Of a DNA stretch of 64,000 bases, positions 47,310 through 57,019 are shown one piece after another. Below the pieces are notes generated by a model that was given only the letters and a program-made list of their open reading frames with translations, was not told the origin of the DNA and did no database searches. The stretch spans positions 620,001-684,000 of the forward strand of contig OZ241742.1 of the NCBI GenBank assembly GCA_965200955.1, read 5' to 3'. The position numbers were made by a program, and so were the translations under genes. The stretch comes from Bin80 sp026708685. Its GTDB lineage: Bacteria > Bacteroidota > Rhodothermia > Rhodothermales > Bin80. Positions within the stretch are counted from its first letter, which is position 1. Each line of letters opens with the position of its first letter.

Positions 47310-47768
47310 ATGATGAGTTGTGCTATACTCATTTCAATTCATCCAGAACATGCTCGAGACATCATTGCGGGTAAGAAGCTGTATGAATATCGCAAGGTTC
47401 TGCCAGCACGAAACATTTCATATTTAGTTCTTTATTCCACAGCACCAGTGAAGAAAATTACAGCTGTGGTAGAGGTAAAGGACCGTCTTGTTGATTCGTT
47501 GCAGGAGATATGGAAAAAAACATCAGAGGGTTCTGGAATTTCTCATCAACTATACTTAGATTATTATTCAGATAGACGAATCGCGTGTGCTTTTGCACTT
47601 GGGAATGTCTATCAAATAGAAAACCCAATAGATCTGTCGGACTTACCCGGTTGTAAAACCTCACCACAACTATTTTACTACTTGGACGATCGGGACATGA
47701 AATTTATTTGTAAGTTTTTAACTCCACACTATTTTGTCAAGGATAATTCAGGTTGGCCTTCCCGATGA
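47310..47768 (+). CDS. ASCH-domain (PUA-like) protein
   Basis: A 152-residue protein starting MMSCAILISIHPEHARDIIA, then GKKLYEYRKVLP, the ligand-binding signature of ASCH domains, a PUA-like fold thought to bind RNA or nucleotides. A second strand set, YLVLYSTAPVKKITAVVEVK, completes the small barrel. The C-terminal 60 residues are less typical. The gene is isolated. A hairpin overlaps its stop codon. The exact role is unknown. Confidence 0.78.
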   Translation: MMSCAILISIHPEHARDIIAGKKLYEYRKVLPARNISYLVLYSTAPVKKITAVVEVKDRLVDSLQEIWKKTSEGSGISHQLYLDYYSDRRIACAFALGNVYQIENPIDLSDLPGCKTSPQLFYYLDDRDMKFICKFLTPHYFVKDNSGWPSR

Positions 47769-47775
47769 AGGCCAG
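47755..47775 (+). terminator. Hairpin overlapping the end of the ASCH-domain gene
   Basis: Perfect 8-bp stem (TGGCCTTC / GAAGGCCA) with a 5-base loop, containing the stop codon of the gene. It is followed by GTTTATGGGTATTTT rather than a clean T-run, so termination is plausible but not certain. Confidence 0.4.
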
Positions 47776-47962
47776 TTTATGGGTATTTTGATGACGTTGA
47801 GCCAACGAACATTCATTAAAATTGGGGCATAGGATCTATCCAAATAGATTACCCTCCCCCTCATCTACTCAGTATTTTTGAATACATCGTTTAATGAAAT
47901 TCAACTAGATTCAACCTCATACCAAACGCCCAGAATGCTCAAGCAAGGAGAAGGGTAATAAT

Positions 47963-48589
47963 TTATACGGAGCTCTCATAGGTCAGAGGAACTGATTCTT
48001 CAGACGGTGTAAGATGTTCTCTATGTTCATGGTCCTTGTCAGATTGGTCTACATGCAACCTCTGGATGAACGTTTTCTGGAACAGGAGAATTCCAATGAC
48101 ACCGCCTACGATACCAATGTCGGCTATATTGAAGATGGGAAAAAAAGAAAAATAACTGTCTCCGATCAAAGGGATGGCGGAGGGAATCCGACCGTACCAT
48201 AGGTCAAAATGGATGAAATCAACCACCCGCCCCTGAAAGAAGGGAGCATAGTTAAAAATCATCCCATAAAAGAGACGGTCTATGATATTGCCAATGGCTC
48301 CCCCTAAAATACAGGCTAAACTGGCCGTGTAGGGTAGATACCCGTCTCGGACACGAATCAGGTAGACAATGATCAAGGCGGCAGCTACGATAGAAAATCC
48401 CGTGATCAGACCAGGAGGACCAAAATTAATCCCGAAGGCCATCCCAGGATTTTCCGTGTGGGTAAACTTGAGCCAATCCGCAATCAGGTCAATGGCACCA
48501 AGATGGCCCTGATCCATGTTCAGACGCACAATGACCTTCGTCACCTGATCTACAAGCAAAACTCCAGTAGCAATCAAGAACAGTCGCAT
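47963..48589 (-). CDS. lspA: Lipoprotein signal peptidase
   Basis: A 208-residue inner-membrane aspartyl protease that removes signal peptides from prolipoproteins. Four membrane segments are visible. The catalytic aspartates are in GRVVDFIHF and FNIADIGI, both intact. The 45-residue hydrophilic tail is longer than average. It follows dksA by 9 bases in the leftward operon. Confidence 0.95.
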   Translation of the reverse strand: MRLFLIATGVLLVDQVTKVIVRLNMDQGHLGAIDLIADWLKFTHTENPGMAFGINFGPPGLITGFSIVAAALIIVYLIRVRDGYLPYTASLACILGGAIGNIIDRLFYGMIFNYAPFFQGRVVDFIHFDLWYGRIPSAIPLIGDSYFSFFPIFNIADIGIVGGVIGILLFQKTFIQRLHVDQSDKDHEHREHLTPSEESVPLTYESSV

Positions 48590-48598
48590 CGGCGGCTC

Positions 48599-49027
48599 CT
48601 ATCGCTTCTGCTTGAGTTTGGCTTCAATAGAGATTTCGGTGTGGGGAACCGCTTCAAGACGCTCTCGGGAAATCGGATTGCCAGTCACCTTGCAGATCCC
48701 ATAGGTACGGTTGTCAATCCGCTCAAGTGCCCGCTCAAGGTATCCAATGTATTTTTGCTGCCGTGCAAGCATCAGATACAGTTTTTCACGTTCCATCGCA
48801 TCCGTCCCTGCATCCGCCATGTGGAAACTATACGCCGAGTCACTCTCGGATCGGTCACGGGAATCCTTGATCTGTGCCTGCATTTTTGTCACATCTTCAA
48901 GGGCGCGGGAGCGTTTGTCTAGGATGAGCTCACGAAAGTGAGCCAATACATCATCGTCAAATGGCGTCGTAGCAACGCCATCAGATGGGTTTTCTGTCAA
49001 ATCCTCAGCAGTTTTCGGATGTGGCAT
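48599..49027 (-). CDS. dksA: DksA/TraR-family regulator
   Basis: A 142-residue protein with a long helical hairpin (LAHFRELILDKRSRALEDVTKM, then ARQQKYIGYLERALERID) and a C-terminal globular part YGICKVTGNPISRERLEAVP. Only one cysteine of the classical four-cysteine zinc site remains, as usual for the Bacteroidota form. Such proteins bind RNA polymerase through the secondary channel and help the stringent response. It lies between ileS and lspA, a conserved order in Bacteroidota. Confidence 0.9.
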   Translation of the reverse strand: MPHPKTAEDLTENPSDGVATTPFDDDVLAHFRELILDKRSRALEDVTKMQAQIKDSRDRSESDSAYSFHMADAGTDAMEREKLYLMLARQQKYIGYLERALERIDNRTYGICKVTGNPISRERLEAVPHTEISIEAKLKQKR

Positions 49028-49057
49028 AATTCGTAATCACGTTTTAGAGCAGAATCG

Positions 49058-52000
49058 CTACGCTGTGCGACGAATTCCAAGCGTGAGCGACTCTTCACCA
49101 ATGTCAAATTGTTCAGTGCATTCTCCTTGTGGAGAATCAACAAACTTAAACGTCAGTGAAAGCGTTTCGTTTCTCACGCGATCTAGATGGCGGTCAATTC
49201 CAGAGCGTAACTTCTGAGTGGCTTTACAATCTACATGAATCCGATCGGTAATCTGAAAGCCAGCTGATTTGCGGAGGTTCTGAATCCGATTGATCGTCTC
49301 GCGAGCATACCCCTCATGAAGCAAATCCTCCGTGATCACGGTATCCAGTGCAACCGTATGGCCGTCCTCCTGTCCCACCAGCCAACCTTCTACTCCGCGA
49401 GTTGTGATCTCAATGTCTCCAGGCTGTAGTTCTAACTCAAAGTCCTCAATCGTAAGGATCAACGGCTCACCTGAACTATACGTCTGGAGTTGTGCGGCAC
49501 TTAAGGTCTCAATAGCATGTTTCACTTGAGGCATGTTTCGTCCCACCCTCGGTCCTAACTGGCGAAAATTCGGCCGTGCACTTTGTTGAACAATCTCGTG
49601 AGAGGCACCAATATATTCAACATCCCGAGCGTTCACTTCGTCTAGGATAATAGACTCCACTTGCAAGATTACCTCCTTTGTATGTTTCTCATCCACTACG
49701 ACCAAGACACGGCCAACGGGTTGACGAATATTGAGTTTAGCCTTGTTTCGCAGTCCCAAAACGATGGACGAAATCACCTGGGCACTATTCATCCGGGCTT
49801 CCAAATCCAGATCAACCTGCATAGGATCCCGCACTGGAAAACTCGACAGGTGGATGGAATCATAGCTCTCTTTGTGATGGAGAAGTTGGTAGATCCACTC
49901 GCTATAATAGGGAGCAATCGGAGCCATCAGGCGAGCGGCTGTTTCCAAACAGGTATGAACAGTGTGATAGGCTGCCCACTTATCCTCATTGGACGCGGCT
50001 GCTCCAGCGGACTTTGCACTCCAGAAACGCCGACGTGATCTTCGGATATACCAATTGGAGAAATGATTCACAAACTCTTCCACCGCCCGAGCAGCTTTGG
50101 TTGGGTGATATTCTGCAAGTGCAGAATCGACCTGGTCAACGGTGGACTGTAATCGACTGAGAATCCATCTGTCCAATTCAGGGCGCTCAGAAACTGGTGG
50201 TGCCACTTCATCAAGAGTATATCCATCAATATTGGCATACGTTGAAAAAAAGCTGTAGCTATTGGTCATCGTACTGAACAACTTACGATCCACTTCGGCA
50301 ACCCCATCAAGATTGAATTTAAGATCTTGCCAAGGTGGAGAGTTGCTCATCATATACCACCGGACGCGATCGGCTCCATGTGTATTGATCACATCAAATG
50401 GATCTACTGCGTTACCTTTGGTTTTGGACATTTTCTCTCCGTTCGCATCCAGAAGTAGACCGCCAACGACGCAATTACGGAAGGATATATCATCCATGAC
50501 AAGGGCAGCAATGGCATGAAGCGTGTAAAACCATCCCCGCGTCTGATCAACACCCTCTGCAATAAAATCTGCGGGGAAGCTCCGCTCAAACTCCTTTTGA
50601 TTCTCAAATGGATAATGCCACTGGGCAAACGGCATCGCCCCCGAATCAAACCATACATCAATCGTTTCAGGGACACGGCGCATCGTCCCACCATGGGGGC
50701 AGGGCCATGTGAGCTTATCCACGAATGGACGGTGCAAGTCAATGTCATCATTGGAGTCGGGAAGCTGATCGCCACAGCAGGCACGCAATTCCTCAATAGA
50801 TCCAATCACCTGAATGGTTTCAGGGCTTTGATCCGAGACCCAAACCGGTAAGGGGGTTCCCCAGAAGCGTCGTCGACTTAATGCCCAATCCACATTGTTG
50901 GATAGCCATTCTCCAAAACGTCCAGCCCCAATAGATTCTGGTTGCCATCCAATCGTTTGGTTGAGTTCAATCAGTCGATCCCGGATGGACGTCGTCCGAA
51001 TAAACCAGCTTTCAACAGGATAACTCATCAGTGGAGTACCCTTCCGCCAGTCATGTGGATAATTATGCAGATAACTATCTTCTCTGTACAACAGCCCTCG
51101 ATCGCGTAAATCACGAATGATGGGTCGGTCGGCCTCCTTGAACCAGAGGCCACCAACCAGAGGAACCTTCAAGTCAAAATGCCCCCGAGAATCTATAGGA
51201 TTCAGCACTGGCAATCCATAGGATTGACCAATCTCATAGTCATCAGCACCAAAGGCAGGTGCGATGTGAACAATTCCTGTACCATCTTCGGTAGACACAA
51301 AATCAGCCGTCACAACAGACCAGTCTGTATGCTCCCGATCCTTGAAAAAATCAAAAAGCGGCTCATACCCCTGCCCAGAAAGTTCGCTGCCCTTCAAGGT
51401 GGAAACAACTTCATATTCTTGGCGAAGTACTTCTAGGCGTGCCCGTGCTAAAATCAGATGAGAGTCTGGATCTGATGCGGAGCGGACCACCACATACTCA
51501 ATGTCTGGGCCAACAGCAAGAGCAGCATTTGAGATGAGAGTCCATGGCGTGGTGGTCCATGCCAGAAAGTAAGTATTCGGTTGATCCAGTGAACGGAATC
51601 GGACAGTAATGCTTGGATCCTGTACTTCTTTGTAACCCAAGCTGACCTCATGTGAGCTTAGAATCGTGCCTGATCCTGGACTGTACCAGTGGATTTTATG
51701 ACCTTTATAGAGATACCCTTTCTCATGGATCTGTTTTATTAACCACCATACGGTTTCAATATAGTCGGTTTCAAATGTAATGTATGGATGGTCAAGATCA
51801 ACCCAATAACCCATCTGGCGAGTCAACTCATCCCATTCCCCTTTGTAAGCCAGAACACTCTCTTTGCATTTCTGATTGAATTTCTCAATGCCATACTGAA
51901 CGATCTCTTCTGGTCCATCAAGCCCCAGGCTTTTTTCGACTTCAATTTCAACGGGAAGTCCATGGGTGTCCCATCCCGCCTTACGTTCCACTCGAAACCC

Positions 52001-52228
52001 TTTCATCGTATGGTAACGGCAGAACACATCTTTGATGGTACGAGCCATCACATGATGAATCCCTGGGTGTCCGTTTGCCGTTGGGGGGCCTTCGTAAAAG
52101 GTGTATGTAGGAGCATCGGAGCGAAGCTGGATGCTTTTTTCAAAGATACGCTGGGATTCCCACCACTGACGGATCTCCTGTTCAATGGCACGAACATCGG
52201 GGCGTTGGATTTCCTTAAATTGCCTCAT
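49058..52228 (-). CDS. ileS: Isoleucyl-tRNA synthetase
   Basis: A 1056-residue class I aminoacyl-tRNA synthetase. The HIGH-type motif is HPGIHH (in GPPTANGHPGIHHV) and the KMSKS motif is KMSKTKG. The editing domain (TYFLAWTTTPWTLISN, GTGIVHIAPAFGADDY) and the anticodon-binding helical region (ELDRWILSRL, VEEFVNHFSNWYIRRSRRRFW) are complete. Its length fits the long bacterial/eukaryote-like type. It is followed by dksA after 30 bases and preceded by punA after 15. Confidence 0.97.
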   Translation of the reverse strand: MRQFKEIQRPDVRAIEQEIRQWWESQRIFEKSIQLRSDAPTYTFYEGPPTANGHPGIHHVMARTIKDVFCRYHTMKGFRVERKAGWDTHGLPVEIEVEKSLGLDGPEEIVQYGIEKFNQKCKESVLAYKGEWDELTRQMGYWVDLDHPYITFETDYIETVWWLIKQIHEKGYLYKGHKIHWYSPGSGTILSSHEVSLGYKEVQDPSITVRFRSLDQPNTYFLAWTTTPWTLISNAALAVGPDIEYVVVRSASDPDSHLILARARLEVLRQEYEVVSTLKGSELSGQGYEPLFDFFKDREHTDWSVVTADFVSTEDGTGIVHIAPAFGADDYEIGQSYGLPVLNPIDSRGHFDLKVPLVGGLWFKEADRPIIRDLRDRGLLYREDSYLHNYPHDWRKGTPLMSYPVESWFIRTTSIRDRLIELNQTIGWQPESIGAGRFGEWLSNNVDWALSRRRFWGTPLPVWVSDQSPETIQVIGSIEELRACCGDQLPDSNDDIDLHRPFVDKLTWPCPHGGTMRRVPETIDVWFDSGAMPFAQWHYPFENQKEFERSFPADFIAEGVDQTRGWFYTLHAIAALVMDDISFRNCVVGGLLLDANGEKMSKTKGNAVDPFDVINTHGADRVRWYMMSNSPPWQDLKFNLDGVAEVDRKLFSTMTNSYSFFSTYANIDGYTLDEVAPPVSERPELDRWILSRLQSTVDQVDSALAEYHPTKAARAVEEFVNHFSNWYIRRSRRRFWSAKSAGAAASNEDKWAAYHTVHTCLETAARLMAPIAPYYSEWIYQLLHHKESYDSIHLSSFPVRDPMQVDLDLEARMNSAQVISSIVLGLRNKAKLNIRQPVGRVLVVVDEKHTKEVILQVESIILDEVNARDVEYIGASHEIVQQSARPNFRQLGPRVGRNMPQVKHAIETLSAAQLQTYSSGEPLILTIEDFELELQPGDIEITTRGVEGWLVGQEDGHTVALDTVITEDLLHEGYARETINRIQNLRKSAGFQITDRIHVDCKATQKLRSGIDRHLDRVRNETLSLTFKFVDSPQGECTEQFDIGEESLTLGIRRTA

Positions 52229-52243
52229 TGCATCTGGGGTCCG

Positions 52244-53095
52244 TCAAGATCCTGCTAACCGACCAACGACTTCTTCCATCACTATGGTGAGGTTGGGTTC
52301 AGCCACTCCAGCAGCATGAATAATTTCCTCAAGGGAGACAGGTTGTAAAGTCTCAGGAAAGCATTCATCAGTGATGACCCCGATGGCCATTACGCGTAGA
52401 TCCATGTGTCGAGCAACAATCACTTCGGGAGTTGTGGACATGCCGACGACATCTGCACCGATGGTTCGCAAAAATGTATATTCAGCTCTGGTTTCCAGAT
52501 TGGGTCCAAGAACAGAAACATACACTCCTTCGTGAAGGGTGATTCCATGGCGACTGGCAATCTGTTGGGCAGTCTGGCGAAGGTCTACATCGTAGGGCTC
52601 ACTCATATCAGGAAATCTCGGACCCCATGCATCCACATTCGGCCCTACGAGTGGATTATATCCTTGTAGATGAATGTGATCGGAAAGTAGCATGAGCTCT
52701 CCCCGGCGGTAGTCTGGATTCATACAGCCACAGGCATTTGAGATCAGCAATGTTTTGATCCCCAGACTTGCCATCACCCGTACGGGAAAGGTCACTTCGC
52801 GTGCACTGTATCCCTCATAGAGATGCATGCGTCCCTTCATGCAAACTACAGGGACATCCTGAAGTATTCCTATGAGCAGTTCTCCCCCATGAGATTCAAC
52901 GGTAGAGACAGGAAAATGGGGGAGGGATTCATAGGGAATCCTGTGGTGAACATCAATGTTTTCACCGAGCCGTCCCAGCCCAGTCCCCAGTATCAGGCCG
53001 ACAGTGGGATTTAGGGGGGAGATCTTTCGGATGGTAGCCACAGCTTCTTCAACGCGTTTGAGTTGCGTTTCAGGATTTGGAATATTCGTTTCCAT
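52244..53095 (-). CDS. punA: Purine nucleoside phosphorylase
   Basis: A 283-residue trimeric-type phosphorylase of the PNP/MTAP family that splits inosine and guanosine with phosphate. GLILGTGLGRLGE binds phosphate. FPVSTVESHGGELLIG and HLYEGYSAREVTFPVR precede the purine site (ISNACGCMNPDYRRGE). The C-terminal GMSTTPEVIVARHMDLRVMA is typical. It sits within the leftward operon between yggS and ileS. Confidence 0.95.
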   Translation of the reverse strand: METNIPNPETQLKRVEEAVATIRKISPLNPTVGLILGTGLGRLGENIDVHHRIPYESLPHFPVSTVESHGGELLIGILQDVPVVCMKGRMHLYEGYSAREVTFPVRVMASLGIKTLLISNACGCMNPDYRRGELMLLSDHIHLQGYNPLVGPNVDAWGPRFPDMSEPYDVDLRQTAQQIASRHGITLHEGVYVSVLGPNLETRAEYTFLRTIGADVVGMSTTPEVIVARHMDLRVMAIGVITDECFPETLQPVSLEEIIHAAGVAEPNLTIVMEEVVGRLAGS

Positions 53096-53112
53096 GATAG
53101 AAGATTGAATGA

Positions 53113-53781
53113 TTAATGTCTTGGTCCAAACAGAGCAGATCCGACACGTATATGAGTGGCACCTTCCTCAATCGCAATTTCATAATCTCCACTCATTCCC
53201 ATGGACAGCCCCGTACCGGACAGTTGTTTGTGTTGTGAACGTATACGGCGAAGGAGTTGGAATTCGCCGCGAACTTTGTGAAGATCGGGTGAAGCTAACG
53301 TCATTAGGCCCACAATTTGAATTGATGAGAATGGATCCATCTCGGTAAGAAACAGACCAACCTCTTCGGGATCAAGTCCAAACTTTGATGCTTCACCAGA
53401 AACATTGACTTGAAGAAAGCACGGTAAGACTCGTTCTGCCTCCGCGGATAGTCGATTTAGGGCTCTGGCCAGACGCAGGCTATCCAGTGCATGAAATGTG
53501 TGAGCATGGGTAACGACTTGGCGGGCTTTGTTTCGTTGCAAGTGACCAATCATGTGCCAAGTCTTTTTGGGAAAGAGGGGTGCTTTGGAAGTCAGTTCCT
53601 GCACCTTGTTTTCTCCAAAATCCGTAAGGCCCACCTCTGATGCAGCTTGAATGACTTCAGGAGGCCAGGTTTTTGTCACAGCAATCAGCGTCACCTCTTC
53701 CTCGTTACGACCTGAACGCTGACAGGCCGATGAAATGGACTCCCGTACCCGCCTTAATTGATCCGTAATCTGATGTGTCAT
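53113..53781 (-). CDS. yggS: YggS-family pyridoxal phosphate homeostasis protein
   Basis: A 222-residue single-domain PLP-binding TIM barrel. The PLP lysine is in LIAVTKTWP. FGENKVQEL, WHMIGHLQRNKARQVV and GLSMGMSGDYEIAIEEGATHIRVGSALFG are the family signatures. These proteins balance free PLP and amino-acid pools and have no known catalytic activity. It is placed between the permease and punA with 17-18 base gaps. Confidence 0.95.
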   Translation of the reverse strand: MTHQITDQLRRVRESISSACQRSGRNEEEVTLIAVTKTWPPEVIQAASEVGLTDFGENKVQELTSKAPLFPKKTWHMIGHLQRNKARQVVTHAHTFHALDSLRLARALNRLSAEAERVLPCFLQVNVSGEASKFGLDPEEVGLFLTEMDPFSSIQIVGLMTLASPDLHKVRGEFQLLRRIRSQHKQLSGTGLSMGMSGDYEIAIEEGATHIRVGSALFGPRH

Positions 53782-53799
53782 GTTGATTCTGGAAATGGT

Positions 53800-56316
53800 C
53801 TATTCTGCACTGATCACGGATCGTACGGAACGGTCATAGAGTCTCCGATTACTCAGAAAGCCAATGAGCACTGTAACGCCGATCACGGAGGCCATGACGG
53901 AGAAGATCGAAAGCCAGTTTAGAGCCATTGGAATTTCAAATACGGTTAAAGATAAGATCCAACCCGCAGAAAGTGACAGAATGAATCCCGTTGCACTGGA
54001 TAAAAACCCTAAAACCGAATACTCAGATAGGCTAATCGTCAGCAATTGTGACCGACTGGCTCCCAGAGTTTTAAGGAGTCCACTTTCTTCAATCCGAGAT
54101 AATCGTCCGATGAGCAAAGAGCCAATCAGAACGAAAATTCCTGCAATAAAGCAAAAATTCGCCATAAACTGAATGGCAAAACGAATGCGGTCAAAAATTT
54201 CCTGAATGATTTGGATGATGGAGTCAAGGCTGAGGACGGTGACATTGGGAAACTGTGCAACGACGATCGATTGCAATGAGTCCGGTGATACGTCACTTTC
54301 TCTACGGCTGGTTAGGATATGGGTTTGTGGGGCATTTTCCAAGACGTTGGAGGGGAAAACGATGTAAAAATTGGATCGCATCTGCTCCCATTCTACGGTT
54401 CTAAAACTGGTGATCTTGGTGGAAATCAATCGTCCCTGAACATTAAAGACTAAGGTGTCCCCCATGCTCACCCCCAGTTCTCCTCGCGCAAAATCATTTT
54501 CAATAGAAATGGGAACGAATGCTGAATCGGGGTGATGTTCTCCAATGAACTTGCCGCTGGCAAGTGATTCTGCATCGCTCAGTTCTGAGCGATAGGTGGA
54601 TCTGTACTCACGAGTGAGCGGCCAGGAGAATTCACGGGTAGAGTCTTTGACGATCTCTTCCACCGTCCGATTGCCAATCGCGTGAAGTCTCATATTCACA
54701 ATAGGCGAACTATCAATAACAGGCCAGTCCTGCTGTTCGATCAATTCGGTAACTCCATCAAGTTGACCCTGCTGAATATCGAAAAAAATCATGTCAGGAC
54801 GACCTTCATCACCGACTTGATTCATCTGATTCACGATGGTACTTTCGCTGATTAATAATACCATGACAATAAATGTACCCAAGCCGAGGGCTAACATGAC
54901 CAAGATGGTTTGATTGCCAGGGCGGTACAAGTTTGCACATCCTTGCCGAATCGGGTAACTTGGGATTCTTTTGGTCACTTGGCGGCCGATCACCATTAGG
55001 AGCTTAGCCATGAGAACTAGGGATCCAAAGGCAGTGATAATGGCTATCGTATAATAGACGCTGACAATCCAGCTCTCTGTCTGGGCAGCGGCGATCAAAG
55101 CCAACCCACCGATCATCACGATATAGGCCAGAAAGCGTATGCGAGTTGGAGTGAGAGGCTCTATGTTGGAACGAAGTGCACGAAGAGGAGATACGGTTCG
55201 GACATCCAACAGGGGTAGAATGGAGAAGATCAGAGTCACCAACAAGCCCACGCCAAAGCCCATAGCCATACTCATCCACGAGATTCGAAAAACAATCTCA
55301 AATGGCAAGAATGCACTGATGGCATAGGGCATCAGTAATTGGGAGAGGACTCCACCGATACATCCCAGAACTCCCGCTATACATCCCAAGGCCAAGGCCT
55401 GGATCAGGTAAACAGAAAAGACTCTTGAATGGCCAGCCCCTAAACATTGTAAGACAGCAATATTGTCCAGACATCGTCGCACATGTGCACGGATGGCCCC
55501 TCCCACTCCAAATCCTCCAAGGACAAGGGCACCAAAACCGGCTAGTCCCAGAAATTGATTAAAGAATCTTAGTGCCTCTTCCCACTGCTGTTTCTGCTCA
55601 TCAACGGTATCAATATTTGCATTGAACCCATCGGAATCTGCGTACAAAGATTCTCGAATTTCTTCGGGATCTTCATCCGAGGCAAGTTGAATGTAGACTT
55701 CGTAATTTGCCATCGCACCAAAGCCAAGCAGTAAGGTGTCCAGTGTATTCATTGGCACATAAATCGAGGGCATGACAAACATGCTCACCTCCGTATCGCT
55801 GGGGGCACGGATGAGGGCACCTGAGATTTTATAGGTCTGTCGGCCTACCTGCACACTATCTCCCCTTTGCACGCCAAAGGTTTGCATGAGCCCCTGATCT
55901 ACAAGGGCTCCTGATTGCTCCTTGAACTGATCGGCTGCCTCAGCTGGGGTAGATTCCAAAGATCCATAGAGTGGATACTGATCTTCTACTGCATAAAGAC
56001 CTACTAATCGTGATTGATTCTGCTCTGGAAAATAGGCAACTGACAGGGTGGTAATTCTTTTTGCTTTTGCAATCCCTATAGTATCAATTGCCGCTTGTGT
56101 GGGCTCATCAAAAGGGCGGTTATTTGAAAAACGAATATCTGCACCTAACAATTGACGTGCACGCTGATCAACACTATATTGAAGACTCTCTGAGGTGGAG
56201 GATAAGGCTACCAGAAGTGCTACTCCGACCACCATCGAAAATAAAAAGATCAAAAGCCGCCTTCGACTCCCACGGCTTTCTCTCCATGCCATCTTGAAGG
56301 GCCATAGCTGATTCAT
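53800..56316 (-). CDS. ABC transporter permease, FtsX type (YbbP-like)
   Basis: An 838-residue membrane protein with an N-terminal helix (LLIFLFSMVVGVALLVALSS), a periplasmic MacB-like domain, a core of three helices (FLGLAGFGALVLGGFGVGGA, QALALGCIAGVLGCIGGVLS, FGVGLLVTLIFSILPLLDVR), then a second copy of the same plan at the C-terminus (FCFIAGIFVLIGSLLIG). This duplicated FtsX layout matches YbbP. It is coupled by a 4-base overlap to its ATPase. The pair with divergent tesA reproduces the order in E. coli. Confidence 0.9.
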   Translation of the reverse strand: MNQLWPFKMAWRESRGSRRRLLIFLFSMVVGVALLVALSSTSESLQYSVDQRARQLLGADIRFSNNRPFDEPTQAAIDTIGIAKAKRITTLSVAYFPEQNQSRLVGLYAVEDQYPLYGSLESTPAEAADQFKEQSGALVDQGLMQTFGVQRGDSVQVGRQTYKISGALIRAPSDTEVSMFVMPSIYVPMNTLDTLLLGFGAMANYEVYIQLASDEDPEEIRESLYADSDGFNANIDTVDEQKQQWEEALRFFNQFLGLAGFGALVLGGFGVGGAIRAHVRRCLDNIAVLQCLGAGHSRVFSVYLIQALALGCIAGVLGCIGGVLSQLLMPYAISAFLPFEIVFRISWMSMAMGFGVGLLVTLIFSILPLLDVRTVSPLRALRSNIEPLTPTRIRFLAYIVMIGGLALIAAAQTESWIVSVYYTIAIITAFGSLVLMAKLLMVIGRQVTKRIPSYPIRQGCANLYRPGNQTILVMLALGLGTFIVMVLLISESTIVNQMNQVGDEGRPDMIFFDIQQGQLDGVTELIEQQDWPVIDSSPIVNMRLHAIGNRTVEEIVKDSTREFSWPLTREYRSTYRSELSDAESLASGKFIGEHHPDSAFVPISIENDFARGELGVSMGDTLVFNVQGRLISTKITSFRTVEWEQMRSNFYIVFPSNVLENAPQTHILTSRRESDVSPDSLQSIVVAQFPNVTVLSLDSIIQIIQEIFDRIRFAIQFMANFCFIAGIFVLIGSLLIGRLSRIEESGLLKTLGASRSQLLTISLSEYSVLGFLSSATGFILSLSAGWILSLTVFEIPMALNWLSIFSVMASVIGVTVLIGFLSNRRLYDRSVRSVISAE

Positions 56317-57008
56317 GGCGTTGACATGGCTTCAGATGTCGTTTGATAGTCATTGATAATGCGACCTGAATCCAATTCAAGAACCCGATGGCACGATTGG
56401 GCAAACTTCATGTCATGGGTTACGACCACCAAGGTAGTGCCAGAAGTTTGATTCAAGTTGATCAATAACTGTTCAATGCGTTGCCCCGTCGCCGTATCCA
56501 GATTACCAGTAGGTTCATCAGCAAACAGAATCGTTGGGCGGTGGATAAATGCACGAGCAATGCCTACTCGTTGTTGCTCTCCTCCACTCATTTGTACGGG
56601 GTAATGGTTCTCACGCCCTTTGAGCCCAACTTCGTCAAGCAATTCTATGGCACTTTTCTTGGCATTGCTATAACCACTGAGTTCTAGGGGAACCATGACA
56701 TTTTGCAAGGCGGTAAGCGTAGGGATCAGCTTAAAGGTTTGAAAAACGAAACCAACGTTTGTGCGACGGATCTCGGCTCTTTCCCCTTCCGAGGATTCAT
56801 CAAGGCGATGGCCTACTAACGTGACAGTACCCAATGTGGGGGAGTCAAGTCCAGCACACAATCCAAGCAGGGTTGTTTTTCCGCTACCAGAGGGGCCCAC
56901 TACAGCGCAGGTGTCTCTTGGCTCGATGGTGAACGAAACATGATCCAGCACAGTTAACAGGCGGGATCCACTCTGATAGGTTTTCGTAAGTTTTTTAACC
57001 TCAAGCAT
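56313..57008 (-). CDS. ABC transporter ATP-binding protein (YbbA/LolD-like)
   Basis: A 231-residue ATPase. Walker A is GPSGSGKTT, the signature is MSGGEQQRVGIAR, Walker B is ILFADEPTGNLD and the switch histidine is in VVTHDMKFA. All are intact. It overlaps the permease by 4 bases. The start codon at 57008 lies only 11 bases from the divergent tesA start, so the two promoters must overlap or lie within coding DNA. Members of this group act with FtsX-type permeases in envelope processes rather than simple import. Confidence 0.93.
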   Translation of the reverse strand: MLEVKKLTKTYQSGSRLLTVLDHVSFTIEPRDTCAVVGPSGSGKTTLLGLCAGLDSPTLGTVTLVGHRLDESSEGERAEIRRTNVGFVFQTFKLIPTLTALQNVMVPLELSGYSNAKKSAIELLDEVGLKGRENHYPVQMSGGEQQRVGIARAFIHRPTILFADEPTGNLDTATGQRIEQLLINLNQTSGTTLVVVTHDMKFAQSCHRVLELDSGRIINDYQTTSEAMSTP

Positions 57009-57019
57009 TGACTACAATC